Assembly: GCF_000264905.1 (NCBI RefSeq) | Contig: NW_006763153.1 | Coordinates: forward strand, 527,741 to 570,597 | Source of the DNA: Stereum hirsutum FP-91666 SS1 | Taxonomy: Eukaryota; Basidiomycota; Agaricomycetes; Russulales; Stereaceae | Length of the DNA stretch: 42,857 bases | Reading direction: 5' to 3' | Shown: one piece after another, positions 32,735-42,857 of the stretch | Numbering within the stretch: the first letter of the stretch is position 1 | How the letters are laid out: each line of letters starts with the position of its first letter | Program-made: the position numbers and the translations under genes | Notes under the pieces: generated by a model | Told to the model about the DNA's origin: nothing | The model's input: only the letters and a program-made list of their open reading frames with translations | The model's database searches: none

Positions 32735-35700
32735 GTGAGAGGCTGCGCCGGAGTTCTTGATCAGCTTGAGCGAGGCGAAACCGGGGATGGTGAGGAGGAC
32801 GGAGGGATATGTGCAGCTTTTAGTCAGGGGATGCTTGGGCGGGATAGAGGGAATCGATGTGAGAGAGGAGGAATTGGGTGGGTGGAAGAGTTGGGCAGGT
32901 GGTTGGAGGCTGATGTAAGTCTTTTGTATTTCTTTTCGTTCTTTGGTTTCCTTGTGGGTGGAGTGGCGAGAAGGAGGTTTGGTGCGTTGCGGTGGGAGCC
33001 TCGTATGTTCGGGACAACGTGGAAATTAATGAGGCGTTGAGGCTTTTTTCATCGCTCATTCCTTTCACTTCTTCTTTCTGTATCGTTCCCGTGCATTGAT
33101 CAGAAGCTGATTATATTTCGTTGTTTGCCCTCCTCGATGCATATTACACGATCCCGCCCGCCTTCCATATCCTACCCACGCCACTCCTCTCGGACGAAAT
33201 ATTCACTCACCACCTACCCGATCGCTCAAATCAATGGACAAATCAACAAAATCACACTTACCGACCAAATCTCGACCACAATCCAGCCCTCCGACGACCC
33301 GACAGACGATGCCTACCCCCGCATCTATGAACAATCGCTAGACAGGCTCGCGTGCGCGGTCGGCGGGAAAGCGGCGCTGCCCGCTGCGTTTCAGTTGATA
33401 CCAGGCATGTTGGTACGTCGTTTTCACCTTGGTCGTCTCCGTTCCCCTTGGTCATTTTCTTTCTTTCTTTCTTTTTCGTTGTTATTATTGTCTCCATCAG
33501 CTGATTCGTTTCGTCCTTTTATTCATCCTGTTCACTTTTGGGGCTGCTGTTCGTGACGGCGACGGTGCGTATCGATGCGACGGTGCGATGGTGTGTTGGT
33601 GCTGGTATGTTCGGTTCACATGGTGCGATAGGCGAGCCACGATTGGAGGTTGAGATACGCGGGCCTCATGGCCATCGCGGCGGTAGGTGAGGGAACGGGT
33701 AAGGTGATGCAGAATGAGCTGGGGAAGGTCGTCGAGTACGTTCTTCCCTCTGACCTCATTTTTTCTCCCTTGGCATGAAGTGTTTGTCTTTCGCCGTGGA
33801 CGGTTGGCTGTGTCGTTTGGTTATTTACGAAGGGATTGGGGGTGTGGGTGGATGCAGAGCGGCTGAACTGGGCAAGTCGTGATCGGGTTCCTCGATATTG
33901 TGTTCGTGGACAGATATTGAATTCGAGGCAGGGGCGGTAGCTTAGAGAGGGAGCTACAGTGACGAACGTAGAAGACGGGGGAGTGTGTGGCGGGAGCTTA
34001 CTACTACGCGTGAGACGCCACTCGGATGAAATGCTGATCTTGTTTTATTTTATTTTCTCTAGCTTGATCCTCCCGCTTTTCAGCGATTCATATCCGAGAG
34101 TACGATATGCGTCTTGTCAATGCGTGTACGTCCCTGCTGTCTGCCCTTCCGTCCTCTTGTCCGCATCCTTCCTCATCTCCTTCGATCCCCCTCTTTACTT
34201 GTTTGTTCACTTGAACTAATCCTCAACCTCGTCGATCTAGCGGCCAGCTCTGTACAGATGTCGAGGTACGTAACGATATCCCAACGCGCACTTTCGCGAA
34301 GCGTAGATCTTGAACGTTGACGTGTTCCGTTGTCGCTATTCAAAAAGTCATCCAGGCGGAATACCATCAACAGCTTTTCTCAATACTCATCCTCACGCTC
34401 GAGGCTCCCGAGTCGAGGTACGTGTCATCGATCTACGTGTTCTCCTTTCCACATATTCCACCGCCACTATTCTTCCTGTTCTGTGCTATTTCTCAGACTA
34501 TCGGCTGCCCTTCACCCGCTCGTTTCGCTCTTCACGACCTTTGGGCGACTTTCATTCGTTATTTACCCACTCTCTTCGTTGTCCGGATGATATCTTTATG
34601 AGACACCATTCTGACTTACCTGCCCTCGCACCTTGTTCGTGACAGAGTGCACGCCCACGCCGCAGCCGCCCTCATCAACTCCTGCGAAGGAGTCGAGCGC
34701 GACACGCTCATCGCGTACCTTGATCCTATCGTCGAGCGGCTCCTCAAACTTTTTAAACCTGCTGGCCTCTCTCCCGCGAATGCAGATGCGAATGGGGCTG
34801 GGAACGAGAATCCGACAGGCATGAAGAGATATGTACAGGAGCCGGTGATTACGACGTTGGTCATGATTGCGGATGCGAGTGAGGATACGTTCACGAAGGT
34901 GAGTTTTTCTTTGTTCCCCTTGCGTTTGTGGCTGGAGTTGAAGTCATGTTATTGACGTCGATTTGGTTTCTTCTTGCGTCGGGTGACGTTGTGTCTGGGT
35001 GGCTTGTACTGGCGTGGATGATGTGACACTTTGGTGGCTCGTGGTCGAAATAGCATTACTCGCGCATCATGCAATTGCTCCTGAATGTCCGCAAGAACGC
35101 GAACCGACCGGAGTATAGGAAGTTGAGAGTCAAGGTGATGTAATGTGCCGGATTGATCGGTACGTCGAGTCTCCGTCTCCCCTTGTTGAATTCGTTCAAT
35201 CCGTCCGAGCCTCGATGTGCTGACTATACTTTCTTTACTTATAGCGATCGCGGTGGGACGAGATGTATTCCGGCCAGACTCCCAAATCTTCATAGAGCAG
35301 TTGATCCGATTATAAAGTACGTCTCTCTTTTCTCTGTCTTTGCGCCTCGATTTGACTGTTGCATGTCTGCGTTCGAAGACAGCCCGGTCGATCCCGGCGA
35401 TGCCATGCTCCCTCACTACCTCATCGCGACGTGGGCGAAGGTCTATCAGGCTATGGGATCCGAATTCGAACCTTACCTACCGGTGGTTGTGCCGCAACTT
35501 TGTTAAGGGCTGCGAGTGGACGTTTCAATCTACAGTAGGCTCCCTTTCATTCCCTTCTCTCGCCCCATTCCATGTTTTCCCGTCAAGCACTCATGATTCT
35601 TGGTCACGAATGTCTATAGAAGGCGAGGACGTCCCGGAATACAAAGAAGGGTGGGAGACGATCACTAGGGGCGGAACGCAGGTCGTCGTTCGCACTTCCG

Positions 35701-35759
35701 CCATCAACGAGACATATCAGGCTTTCGAGACATTGGTAATCTACGTGTCCACGCTCGGG
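32735..35759 (+). pseudogene. Importin-5/Kap121 (karyopherin beta) central fragment, decayed
   Basis: HEAT-repeat nuclear import receptor. Exons read in family order: EFLISLSEAKPGMVRRTEGY, WLEAD/PSDDPTDDAYPRIYEQ, SLDRLACAVGGKAALPAAFQ, SHDWRLRYAGLMAIAAVGEG, LFSDSYPRVRYASCQCV, GQLCTDVE, AHAAAALINSCEGVERDTLI, KRYVQEPVITTLVMIADASE, AIAVGRDVFRPDSQIFIEQL, VDPGDAMLPHYLIATWAKVY, YQAFETLVIYVSTLG. Lesions: a frame change near 32876, TAA at 35141-35143 inside KVM-CAGLI, TAA at 35313-35315, and a frameshift with TAA at 35504-35506. One splice junction, before 34353, also does not keep phase. About 270 N-terminal and 350 C-terminal residues of a ~1080-aa protein are absent. Three introns are long (374, 218 and 327 nt). 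A functional copy must exist elsewhere. The call of importin-5 rather than another beta-karyopherin rests on remembered motifs. Confidence 0.8.
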
Positions 35760-36057
35760 ACACACTCCAAAACAAAACTTGGAACAAACCCTTTTGAACT
35801 ATCCGGTCATAACCAACACACTCGCCCACAATCGCATCCTGCCCTTCGCCTGTGCCTGGCCCTCCGCCCCCGCGCTCGCACCTCGACCCTCGAAATACCT
35901 CTCTCCGTACCCCATCAATACTTCGCCCAATAAGTTCAGACCGTACCCTTCGATTGATCATGTACGGTACCGTCCAAACCTTCTTCTCACTCACCCCGTC
36001 TGTGCCCCTTGGTGACTTTGTCGTACTGATATGAACATGTATCCGTGGCGACGTCAG
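35760..36057. other. Junction between importin and esterase remnants, no gene assigned
   Basis: After the importin motif YVSTLG the similarity stops abruptly. The ~290 bases to the esterase exon carry Pro/Arg-rich frames without known motifs. A GTGACT...CAG intron-like stretch directly precedes the esterase exon, but no upstream exon in phase and with esterase character is visible. Confidence 0.4.
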
Positions 36058-37120
36058 GTACTCCAATGCTATCCCCACTTCTCCGAAGTCCCTCTCCGAC
36101 GTCCAACCGCAGTTCGAGGAGCTTCTCACCGTCTGCTCCATTCGGCTCTCCCTCTCCCGTCCCGAAAAACTTGCTCTGCTCCGCTCGATACCTGCACGAG
36201 AACTCACCAGCAAAGTCATGGGACTGAAGATGCACACCTTCCGACCGGTGCTGGACGGTGCCTTCTTTCCGACAGATCTGTTTGATAGGTTCAAGAATGG
36301 AGACTTTGCGAAGGAGTTCGAGAGGAGACGGTTGGAGTTGTTGATTGGTGAAGTTCGCGACGAGGTGAGTCGTACCTCTCCATCGGCTTCTGGTCGCTCA
36401 GATGGACTGATAGCTCATGCTATTTTTGCTCGTACACAGGAAACCATTTACCGCCAAACGAACCCACCGGACTCGCTGGAGACCCTGCATCTTCAAGTCT
36501 CCAACTACTACCCGTCGCACGTATCGGACAAGCTCATCGACGCTTACCTCACGCGCAAGGTTCACCTTCCGTACGCACACCCAGACCCAGACCCGAATAT
36601 CGACGCATGGAAGAAGGTATATGGGGATATCAGTATGTTTATTTTCTATCGTTCTTTGTCCCACTCTCCCACTCCGAACGCTATGTCCTTACTCGTTCTC
36701 TCACCTACCCCAGTCTCCGATGGTCAAGTTCGTGCCCCCTACCGCCTCCTAATTGACCAACTGCGCCACGCAAACGTCCCTCTTTCCCGCGTCCACCGCT
36801 ACCTCATCTCCTACCGCCCCTCCTTCATGGATCGCGTCGCTCCCGCTACCCTCGGCGTCGGCCACGCTTTCGACAAGCCCATCTGGAATATCTCGATCAT
36901 GCATGGGCCGACAGAGGAAGAGGAAAAGGCGATGAGGGCTTGGATCGCTGACCTGAGGGAGTTTGTGAATCGCGGATTGAGTGAAGAGACGGGTGGGAAG
37001 GGGTATGGGACGAAGGAGTGGGAGGAGTATAAGGTTTTGGCGGAGGATGGGAAGATCGAGGTGAGGAAGGATGCGAAATGGGCGTATTTGCTGGAGGTTG
37101 GGGAGATTATGGCAGTCTAG
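36058..37120 (+). pseudogene. Carboxylesterase (alpha/beta-hydrolase) C-terminal half, 5'-truncated
   Basis: Exons 36058-36364, 36440-36632 and 36714-37120 stay in frame for 302 codons to TAG. The peptide matches the C-terminal half of fungal type-B carboxylesterase-like proteins: LALLRSIPARELTSKVMGLK, MHTFRPVLDGAFFPTDLFDR, LLIGEVRDE, NYYPSHVSDKLIDAYLT, VRAPYRLLIDQLRHANVPLS, and GVGHAFDKPIWNISI with the probable catalytic His, then a cap-like Trp/Glu-rich tail. The oxyanion-hole region and the nucleophile motif GxSxG, which should lie ~150 residues earlier, are not present in the preceding 2 kb, which is importin sequence instead. The exons show no internal stops, so truncation is recent or the part is still expressed. 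Confident in the fold, less in exact family. Confidence 0.6.
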
Positions 37121-37647
37121 AAGGGTTGGTTCAGGTTGTGATTGGTTTCTTTCGTAGTCCGTGGTCTTGCCAGGTTTTTATTGTCGAACGACAAACAATC
37201 ATCTCATGACGGCCCATGTACCAGTTCATACCCACTTCTACGATGCTTGAGTTCTTTCATTTATTTATTCTCCCTTGGTTGGCCTTTGTTAAATCGATAG
37301 TGTAATCTTTGAACTCCTGAGGTGCTTCTTCGCTCAATCGTCCTTTGTCTCTGATTTCTTTGTCGCGGACACATAAATTGGAGCTACGGGTAGAAACTAT
37401 ACACCCCTCCATCGATTCGAGCATCGAACATACGGTATCCTGAGCTACTCCAAGGAGATACAGCCAGGGATCGGCGCAGTATATCGAGTCGAGTACATAA
37501 ACGACGCGCAAACAACGACACACACCGGCAAGCGTCCCTGAGCCAGCGACGGAGATTGTTGGCTGCACCCCACACTCGTCGTCGATCGTGTGAGTGCCAT
37601 ACGTATCCTTCGTTTTTATCTGCTTTTCTCCGCCCTGGTCGTGTCCG
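37121..37647. other. Intergenic, no gene seen
   Basis: 3' flank of the esterase and 5' flank of the transcription factor. No motif-bearing frame other than antisense shadows. Confidence 0.5.
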
Positions 37648-40328
37648 ATGCCGAAACATCCCTCTTCACCATCACAATCCCCATCGCAATCACACTCGCT
37701 TTCGCCTCCAGCACTTGACCAACAACAATCGTCTCCTCGCTTCGAACTCGGTAACAACTCTCACTCGAATTTCCACAACGCTTCACAATCACCACAACCA
37801 CAACAGCATGACGACATTTCGCACTCGCCATCTCAAACCGCATCAGCTTCAGGATCAGGCTTGAATTCTACTTCGAGACACGATGCAGATACAGCCACCT
37901 TTACTGGATCTAAGAACGTCGATACGCGTACTGGAAAGAGAAGATACGCAGCATCGTGCGAGACTTGTAGGCGCAGGAAGAGGAGATGCGATGGGAAGGG
38001 AGAGAATGGAGAGAGTCTGTGTAAGTTCTGTCCTCAGGCGGGGATTCCGTGTGTATTCCCAAGGTGCGTGGCTTCACGATATCTTCCGCACCTTCGGTCT
38101 CTGATCGTTTCCTCTTCATCTCGATTGCTTCGTGCAGGTCCGGAGAAGCCTCGAGGCTCGAAAGCGCCATCGCTACGGCAGCAGCTTCCCAGTCTTTCAT
38201 CGAACAGCTCGCGAGCGCTGGAGATGATGACCGCGAGCGGATGCTCATGGAGTGGATGAAGCAGCGCGATGACGGCGAGGTCAGCAAGCCGATTGTGTCG
38301 ACGAGGAAGCGAAGAACGTTGGTGGAGAAGGAGGAGGTCGAGGAGGACAAGTTGGATGAGAGCAGCAGTCTTCCCGAGGTGCGTGCCTTTTTCTTCTGCG
38401 TGTCTTTGTCCTAGTTAGGTTGTGCCCATTTGACGCATTTTTTGGTTGATAGACCAGTGCAGAGTCCACCAAAACCTCAAATATCATCGCCGTCTTTGAC
38501 CGAGCAGCAGACGAAGATTCGTCCGTCAAGGAGACTGCTGCTCTACGCCAGGACGCACTCAATCGACTACTTGCGGTCGCCGTCAATAGCTTTTCGGAAT
38601 TCCGTATTCCTACCTTAGCGGAAAGCCAGTTGATGATGGAGAGCTACCTCTGGTGCGTTTGCGTCGTCCTTTCTTTTGCTGTCGTATTCTAATCTCGCGT
38701 TCTTAGCTGGCAGAATCCTCGGTACGAGGTGATTTATCGACCTGCTTTCGAAGGTACGTGAATCGCAACTTCTGAATTAGTCGGTCTACGTACGTATTGA
38801 CCATCTGCCTCGGTCAGAAAGCCTCCATACCAGCGAACCCACGTTCTGTAACGACTTCCTCCTATGGTGTATTTACTCCCAAGCATCAAGACATATACCA
38901 GAGATGCGAGATCGGCTACATGAGTTTGCAGTGCGTAGCCCCTCTTTATTTTCTGTCTTCGACTTCGAATTGACGCGGATACCGCTATTTTCAGGCGAGA
39001 GCCCATTTGCTCCTGGCGGTCGAGCTCAGTAGGCCAAGCGCGATCGCGACTGTTCAAGGTCGGCCTTTCTCGCTTGGGTGATTATTCCTCGAGCCTGCAG
39101 GCTGATTTGCACCAGGTCTCCTCCTCATTTCTGGCCACAATGCGGCTGAGGGCCTGTACTCTCAGGCATGGGTCATGGCTGGCTATGCGTTCCGAATGAT
39201 CGAAGGTAAAAACCGATAGCAGATCACTTTCTTTTGGCATTCGCCTCTGACCAAACGTTACCTGTGATAGACCTTGGATGGGAGCGTCCGAATCGCAGCT
39301 ATGAAGGCCTGCTGGAGAAGCTACGGACGGCCGAATTATGCACGTATTGGGCGGCATATACATGGGACAAGTACGCATCCCCACTCTCGATCTTTTGGGT
39401 ATCACCTTTACTAACGAAATAGAACGCGCTTGTTTCAGGACCCTATCCTTATCCCTAGCCAAAAAGCCTACCTTGAGGCCGAAAGAAAAGCCCTCACTTC
39501 CGCGTACGCTTTCAATCTCTGCCTTTATCGCGCCCCGACTAACCACCGGTCGTTGGTGCTGTGACATGCTTAGCTGTCGATGATGGAGGAACCTCGTGGA
39601 AACCATTCTATTCGGACATGCAGTGGGCTGAGTTTACGACAAAGCCGTACTCTGGTGCCCAAGCGTCGTTCGAGATGAGATGCTTCCGATAGTAGGTAGC
39701 GCCCCATTATTTCAGCAATACAGACAGTGCTGACTTTTACCAAGTTCGTGCTCACTCTACCAGGTACTTACACACCTTGACTTTGTTTGTCGATTGTGTC
39801 TGTAACTGACCAACTCATTGTTGCTAGTTCCTCGACGAAGTACTCGAGCACGTTTACTCCATCAAAGAGTCACGCCTCCTCCAAGCTCGCGATTTCGTTC
39901 TTAGTATGCGAGATCGCATGATAGCGTGGCAAGCTCAGGTGCCCGTCGAAATTCTCCTTGACGCGGACAACCTTCCACCGGTGTCGCCACCGGCGCACGT
40001 CATACAGTTCAAGTAAGCTTTCACGACATTTTCTGGCTTTCTTCGGCGTAAGCAGTAGTGTTGACCATACTTCACCGGGTTTAGTCTTTTGGTCCACACG
40101 ATTTGGATCCTCCTCTACCGCCCCTTCGCCCAAACCGGCTCCCTCGCCGTCCCATACGCCGCCACAGCGTGCCGAAAGTCTGCCCAAGATATTGCCGCCT
40201 GCCTCCGCCTCTTCAAGAATTCATTCTCCGTCGCTCGGTCTACTTACCTAGCTACCTGCGTCCCGATGCTACGTAGTAGTATCGCTTTTTTCGACGGAGC
40301 GCCTAACGGGGCCCCCATACCCTTGTGA
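37648..40328 (+). CDS. Zn2Cys6 fungal transcription factor, 633 aa, probably 3'-shortened
   Basis: Thirteen exons: 37648-38063, 38138-38378, 38453-38652, 38707-38753, 38818-38930, 38995-39058, 39116-39205, 39271-39370, 39439-39503, 39574-39691, 39745-39763, 39828-40012 and 40085-40328. The sum is 1902 nt. A Ser/Gln/His-rich N-terminus precedes the binuclear cluster (residues ~108-140: CETCRRRKRRC, then CKFC and C with spacing CX2CX6CX11CX2CX7C) and a basic/charged linker. The fungal-specific regulatory domain follows: FCNDFLLWCIYSQASRH, LLLISGHNAAEGLYSQAWVM, AGYAFRMIEDLGWERPNRSY, TWDKTLSLSLAKKPTLRP, WILLYRPFAQTG. It binds DNA as a regulator in the nucleus; targets are unknown. A 19-nt exon is needed to hold the frame. 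The protein ends soon after VARSTYLA, earlier than most relatives, ~60 bases before a minisatellite. Confidence 0.85.
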
Positions 40329-40387
40329 GCATCTTCATTTGAGAGACCGCCAAAAAGAGTGCTCTCCGAGGCACACACTTAGCGCAT

Positions 40388-40960
40388 GCACAAACGAACT
40401 TAACTAGCAAACGAACTTACTGTACTCGGACCCCGCAAGAAACGAACTTACTGAGAGAAACGAACTTAAGCCTAGAAACGAACTTACAGTGAGAAACGAA
40501 ACTAACACAAGAAACGAACCTACGATGAGAAACAAACTTACTGCACGAAACAAACTTACTGACGAAACGAACTTACGCTGAGAAATGAACTTACGCTGAG
40601 AAACGAACTTACTGTAGGAAACGAACTTACGCTGAGAAACGAACTTACGCTGAGAAACGAACTTACGCTGAGAAACGAACTTACTGTAATCCACAGGTAT
40701 TCACATATAAGTATTCCCATCCGGTATCCAGAAACGAACTTAACGGAGGAAACGAACTTACTATAGTCTACGCGTATACACATTTGAGTATGCTCGGCCG
40801 ACGTGCAGAAACAAACTTAAGCTACCAAACGAACTTACCATAGTCTAGCCTTATACACGTGTGAGCAAGCGAAGTTACTGACACAAGATCATTTACCCCG
40901 AGCAAAAGGTCAAGGCAACAGCAAAGCGAACTTACACTCCGAACCGAACTTACCACCAAA
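40388..40960. repeat. 18-bp minisatellite with 77-bp higher-order units
   Basis: More than twenty copies of an 18-bp unit around AAACGAACTTACGCTGAG, with variants ending CTGTAG, CTGAGA or AAGCCT. At the right side the unit alternates with a ~59-bp extended copy, giving 77-bp spacing between starts 40673, 40750 and 40827. Scattered unit cores (CGAACTTAC) continue to about 40957. The 18-bp length keeps frame on the minus strand (repeating SFLSVS), but no gene signals are present. Confidence 0.95.
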
Positions 40961-41617
40961 AGTGATCTTGTACACATATTCAGACCCGCTCACGAGCTGT
41001 GGCTGGTTTCATGATACATAGGGTTGTCTACAATCACAGGCAGTCATAAGGCCCAGGTGCCATGCTGCATAATAACTTCTATCAGACATACTACACAATT
41101 TCAGAGGTAAGCTGACCAGCAGAGAGCAGCTCACGCGTGAGCTGCAGATTACATAAACAGGCGCCTAATTCACGCCACACTCGAGTGGCCCGTCCCTCTC
41201 CCATACCCAAGTTCCCACTGATCCACCTGTCCCAGACTAATCGTGCGCACCTGCAAACTGCCCCGTTGAGTCGACAAATCATGAGAAAAATCTATCTGCC
41301 GCCCATATTATGCATCACGGAAATCTGCCGAGTCCTGCAAGCTCATATATTTCGTTCGCAAGGTCATATATGTGATCCAATCGCTGAAATACTCCTACAA
41401 CAAGTGAATTGGGTTATTGTGCTCATTCACATATTGCAAGGCCTATAGCGAAGGACCCCAAGTTACTATAGGCCCTCAAAATCTGTCGCGGGTCACATCT
41501 CTTCAGCCCAGGTTGTGCTTTCGAGTGTCCATTTTGACAGCGTGATCGAGCAATGGACTGTTCGCGAACAATGACATTGTGTATTGGGTAGCGCTACAGT
41601 ACATAGTGGTACAGACA
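40961..41617. other. No gene seen; contains a 20-bp perfect palindrome
   Basis: Mixed sequence with short frames. A perfect 20-bp palindrome, GCAGCTCACGCGTGAGCTGC, lies at 41126-41145. No domain motif. Confidence 0.5.
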
Positions 41618-42290
41618 TTAAGATACAAAGGACGAGGTAGCAATTACAGGCAGGGTGTTATACAAATCGGGCGACAGCAGCAAGAGACGAGACCAAAGAA
41701 AGTAAGAAACATGTAGTACTCCACTGGCATGGTCGGACAGAAGATGCGAGTGTGCGTAAAGGTGCTCAAGATGAGGTACGAATGTAAGTAGTTGCCCGCA
41801 TACGACAGCGCGTCGCGTACGACGTTCACGCCGTACATTGATGATGTCATCCCCTAGTCCAAAGACGAAGCACAGTGTCTGCTTCGTCTTGTGTGGAGGG
41901 AATGTGGGAAGGGACGAAAGCGAGCGCAATAAGAAACAGACAGGAACGAAACGAAACGAATGCAACAACGCTAACGGACCCCACCTGCCACCTTCGCGTC
42001 AACACGCGCTCGCCTCGCGAACGTAGTCCAGGGGCGTCTGAGCCGTAAAGCGCCATGTGAAAGAAAAGGCTTTGGCCATCGTAGAGTGAAGGCTGGAGCT
42101 GAAGACCAGCGAAGGCGTCAGACTTGGGGGGAAAGGGGATGATGGTGGTACAACTCGAAAGGGACTCAGCCCGCGCAAGAAAATGATGAGTGCGCTGGCG
42201 AGTCCCACGCTGAGTCCCAAACTGCGCCTTCTTTGGTGACGCATCGATTCCGGCCGAGCTCGGCCGGTCTAGATATGGGGCTGATCCCAA
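41618..42290 (-). CDS. Weak hypothetical two-exon ORF
   Basis: A minus-strand frame from about 42074 (ATGGCCAAAGCC, MAKAFSFTWRFTAQTPLDYV) or an overlapping frame from 42290 can be joined by a GTGGGG...CAAG intron (about 41985-41890) to a downstream frame. That frame contains FGLGDDIINVRRERRTRR and a Leu-rich end (LLTFVPHLEHLYAHSHLL). No family recognised, and neither start nor splice is secure. It may be non-coding. Confidence 0.2.
42250..42267. repeat. 18-bp perfect palindrome
   Basis: CCGGCCGAGCTCGGCCGG is fully self-complementary. It lies in an otherwise unassigned region and could be a binding site for a dimeric regulator or simply a GC-rich coincidence. Confidence 0.8.
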
Positions 42291-42551
42291 GCCAATCCAA
42301 CATTTCGCAGCTTTCTAAGCTTGAACAACCTGTTTCAGCGTAAATAAGTGTTTTCAAGTGCAATATAACTGCAGATAACCCACGGTCACCTTGCGCCACC
42401 ATTTATTCGGTACAATCAATTGTAAGCCTCGGCGGGAATCCGTGATGTGGTGCTACGTGCGCCTCGCAGACAGAAACCTGTATTGCGAGCGCAATACCGT
42501 GCCCACCAATGTCGATGAGGGTTCGACGGATGCCCTGCGTATGAGGAGTGT

Positions 42552-42851
42552 TCAATGGCAATAAAAACCGCATGTGGAGAGGAAAAAATCGGTGGCAGGT
42601 GCGAAGAGGTAAGTGAGTGACCTCGAATTCCAGACGCGAAACACGTCCGAAAGCCCCAACCTCAACAGAGACACTCCATTTGGGTGGTAAAGAGTGCCTT
42701 CCACCAAAAAATGAAAGGCGAAAAAACCGAATGAAAAAAAGCACACTATGTTAAGGGGGTGCATCATGCCCCCAGGCGGACCATCGTCAACTGTGGGCAA
42801 CTGGGATAGAAAACCATTAGAACCAAAGTCCTCAGTGGTCTGAGTAGACAT
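42552..42851 (-). CDS. Short hypothetical ORF at the window end
   Basis: ATG at 42851 opens 99 codons: MSTQTTEDFGSNGFLSQLP, then DGPPGGMMHPLNIVCFF and a hydrophobic Phe-rich stretch. Family unknown. The early part superficially resembles small secreted or prenylated precursors, but there is no stop after the Cys. A splice donor GTGTGC before that Cys could remove the hydrophobic part. Confidence 0.2.
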   Translation of the reverse strand: MSTQTTEDFGSNGFLSQLPTVDDGPPGGMMHPLNIVCFFSFGFFAFHFLVEGTLYHPNGVSLLRLGLSDVFRVWNSRSLTYLFAPATDFFLSTCGFYCH

Positions 42852-42857
42852 AAGATC

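Noticed and set aside
40404..40783. Minus-strand proteins of repeated SFLSVS or RKFVSQ
   Set aside because: They are simple translations of the 18-bp minisatellite, which is divisible by three; no promoter, splice or domain evidence.
42730..42851. Mating-pheromone-like precursor (PPGGMMHPLNIVCFF)
   Set aside because: No stop codon after the Cys, so no CaaX end; no neighbouring STE3-type receptor was seen.
1..42857. CRISPR arrays, bacterial operons, rRNA genes, telomere repeats
   Set aside because: No regularly spaced direct repeats with unique spacers, no Shine-Dalgarno-led gene strings, no rRNA-like sequence and no TTAGGG runs; intron-rich genes show a fungal nuclear origin.

Overview
The window looks like nuclear DNA of a filamentous basidiomycete, most likely an Agaricomycete. 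The evidence is gene density, many short GT-AG introns (mostly 48-76 nt), and protein families typical of that group: a KDZ transposase, a fungal TET/JBP-type dioxygenase, a lineage-expanded Trp-rich family, an F-box protein and a Zn2Cys6 regulator. I built gene models by hand from splice signals, reading frame and remembered family motifs. For the main models the summed exon lengths close to a multiple of three. Nothing was searched against a database.

Layout. 1-1598: a partial LINE-type ORF1 zinc-knuckle fragment, an LTR-like segment, then non-coding pyrimidine-rich DNA. 1599-16881: six genes, all on the minus strand. From right to left they are a protein with an RNase H1 N-terminal (viroplasmin-like) domain, a 1001-aa Trp-rich family protein, a 271-aa Pro/Ser-rich protein, a 180-aa basic/coiled protein, an apparently intact TET/JBP-like Fe(II)/2-oxoglutarate dioxygenase, and an 11-exon KDZ transposase with one in-frame TGA. 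A tRNA-derived, SINE-like unit lies inside this block.

18.0-22.8 kb: mobile-element debris. It holds a LINE 3' end with poly(A), a 1.2 kb element with inverted ends, and an unrecognised plus-strand gene interrupted near its 3' end by a 516-bp MITE. The MITE has a perfect 8-bp target duplication. 24-26.3 kb: an acidic hypothetical gene. 27.7-29.3 kb: an F-box protein. 30.3-32.5 kb: a small coiled-coil gene and a degenerate array with a period of about 175 bp.

32.7-37.1 kb: a decayed central fragment of an importin-5/Kap121 gene, then the C-terminal half of a carboxylesterase. 37.6-40.3 kb: a 13-exon Zn2Cys6 transcription factor whose 3' end meets an 18-bp minisatellite (40.4-40.95 kb). The rest to 42.86 kb is weakly coding.

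The most notable unit is the KDZ transposase next to the TET/JBP dioxygenase. This association is already known in mushroom-forming fungi: the transposase moves DNA and the dioxygenase oxidises 5-methylcytosine. Here the dioxygenase keeps all its metal- and cosubstrate-binding residues while the transposase carries a premature stop. Whether the four upstream co-directional genes belong to the same mobile unit is an open question; I found no terminal repeats that settle it.
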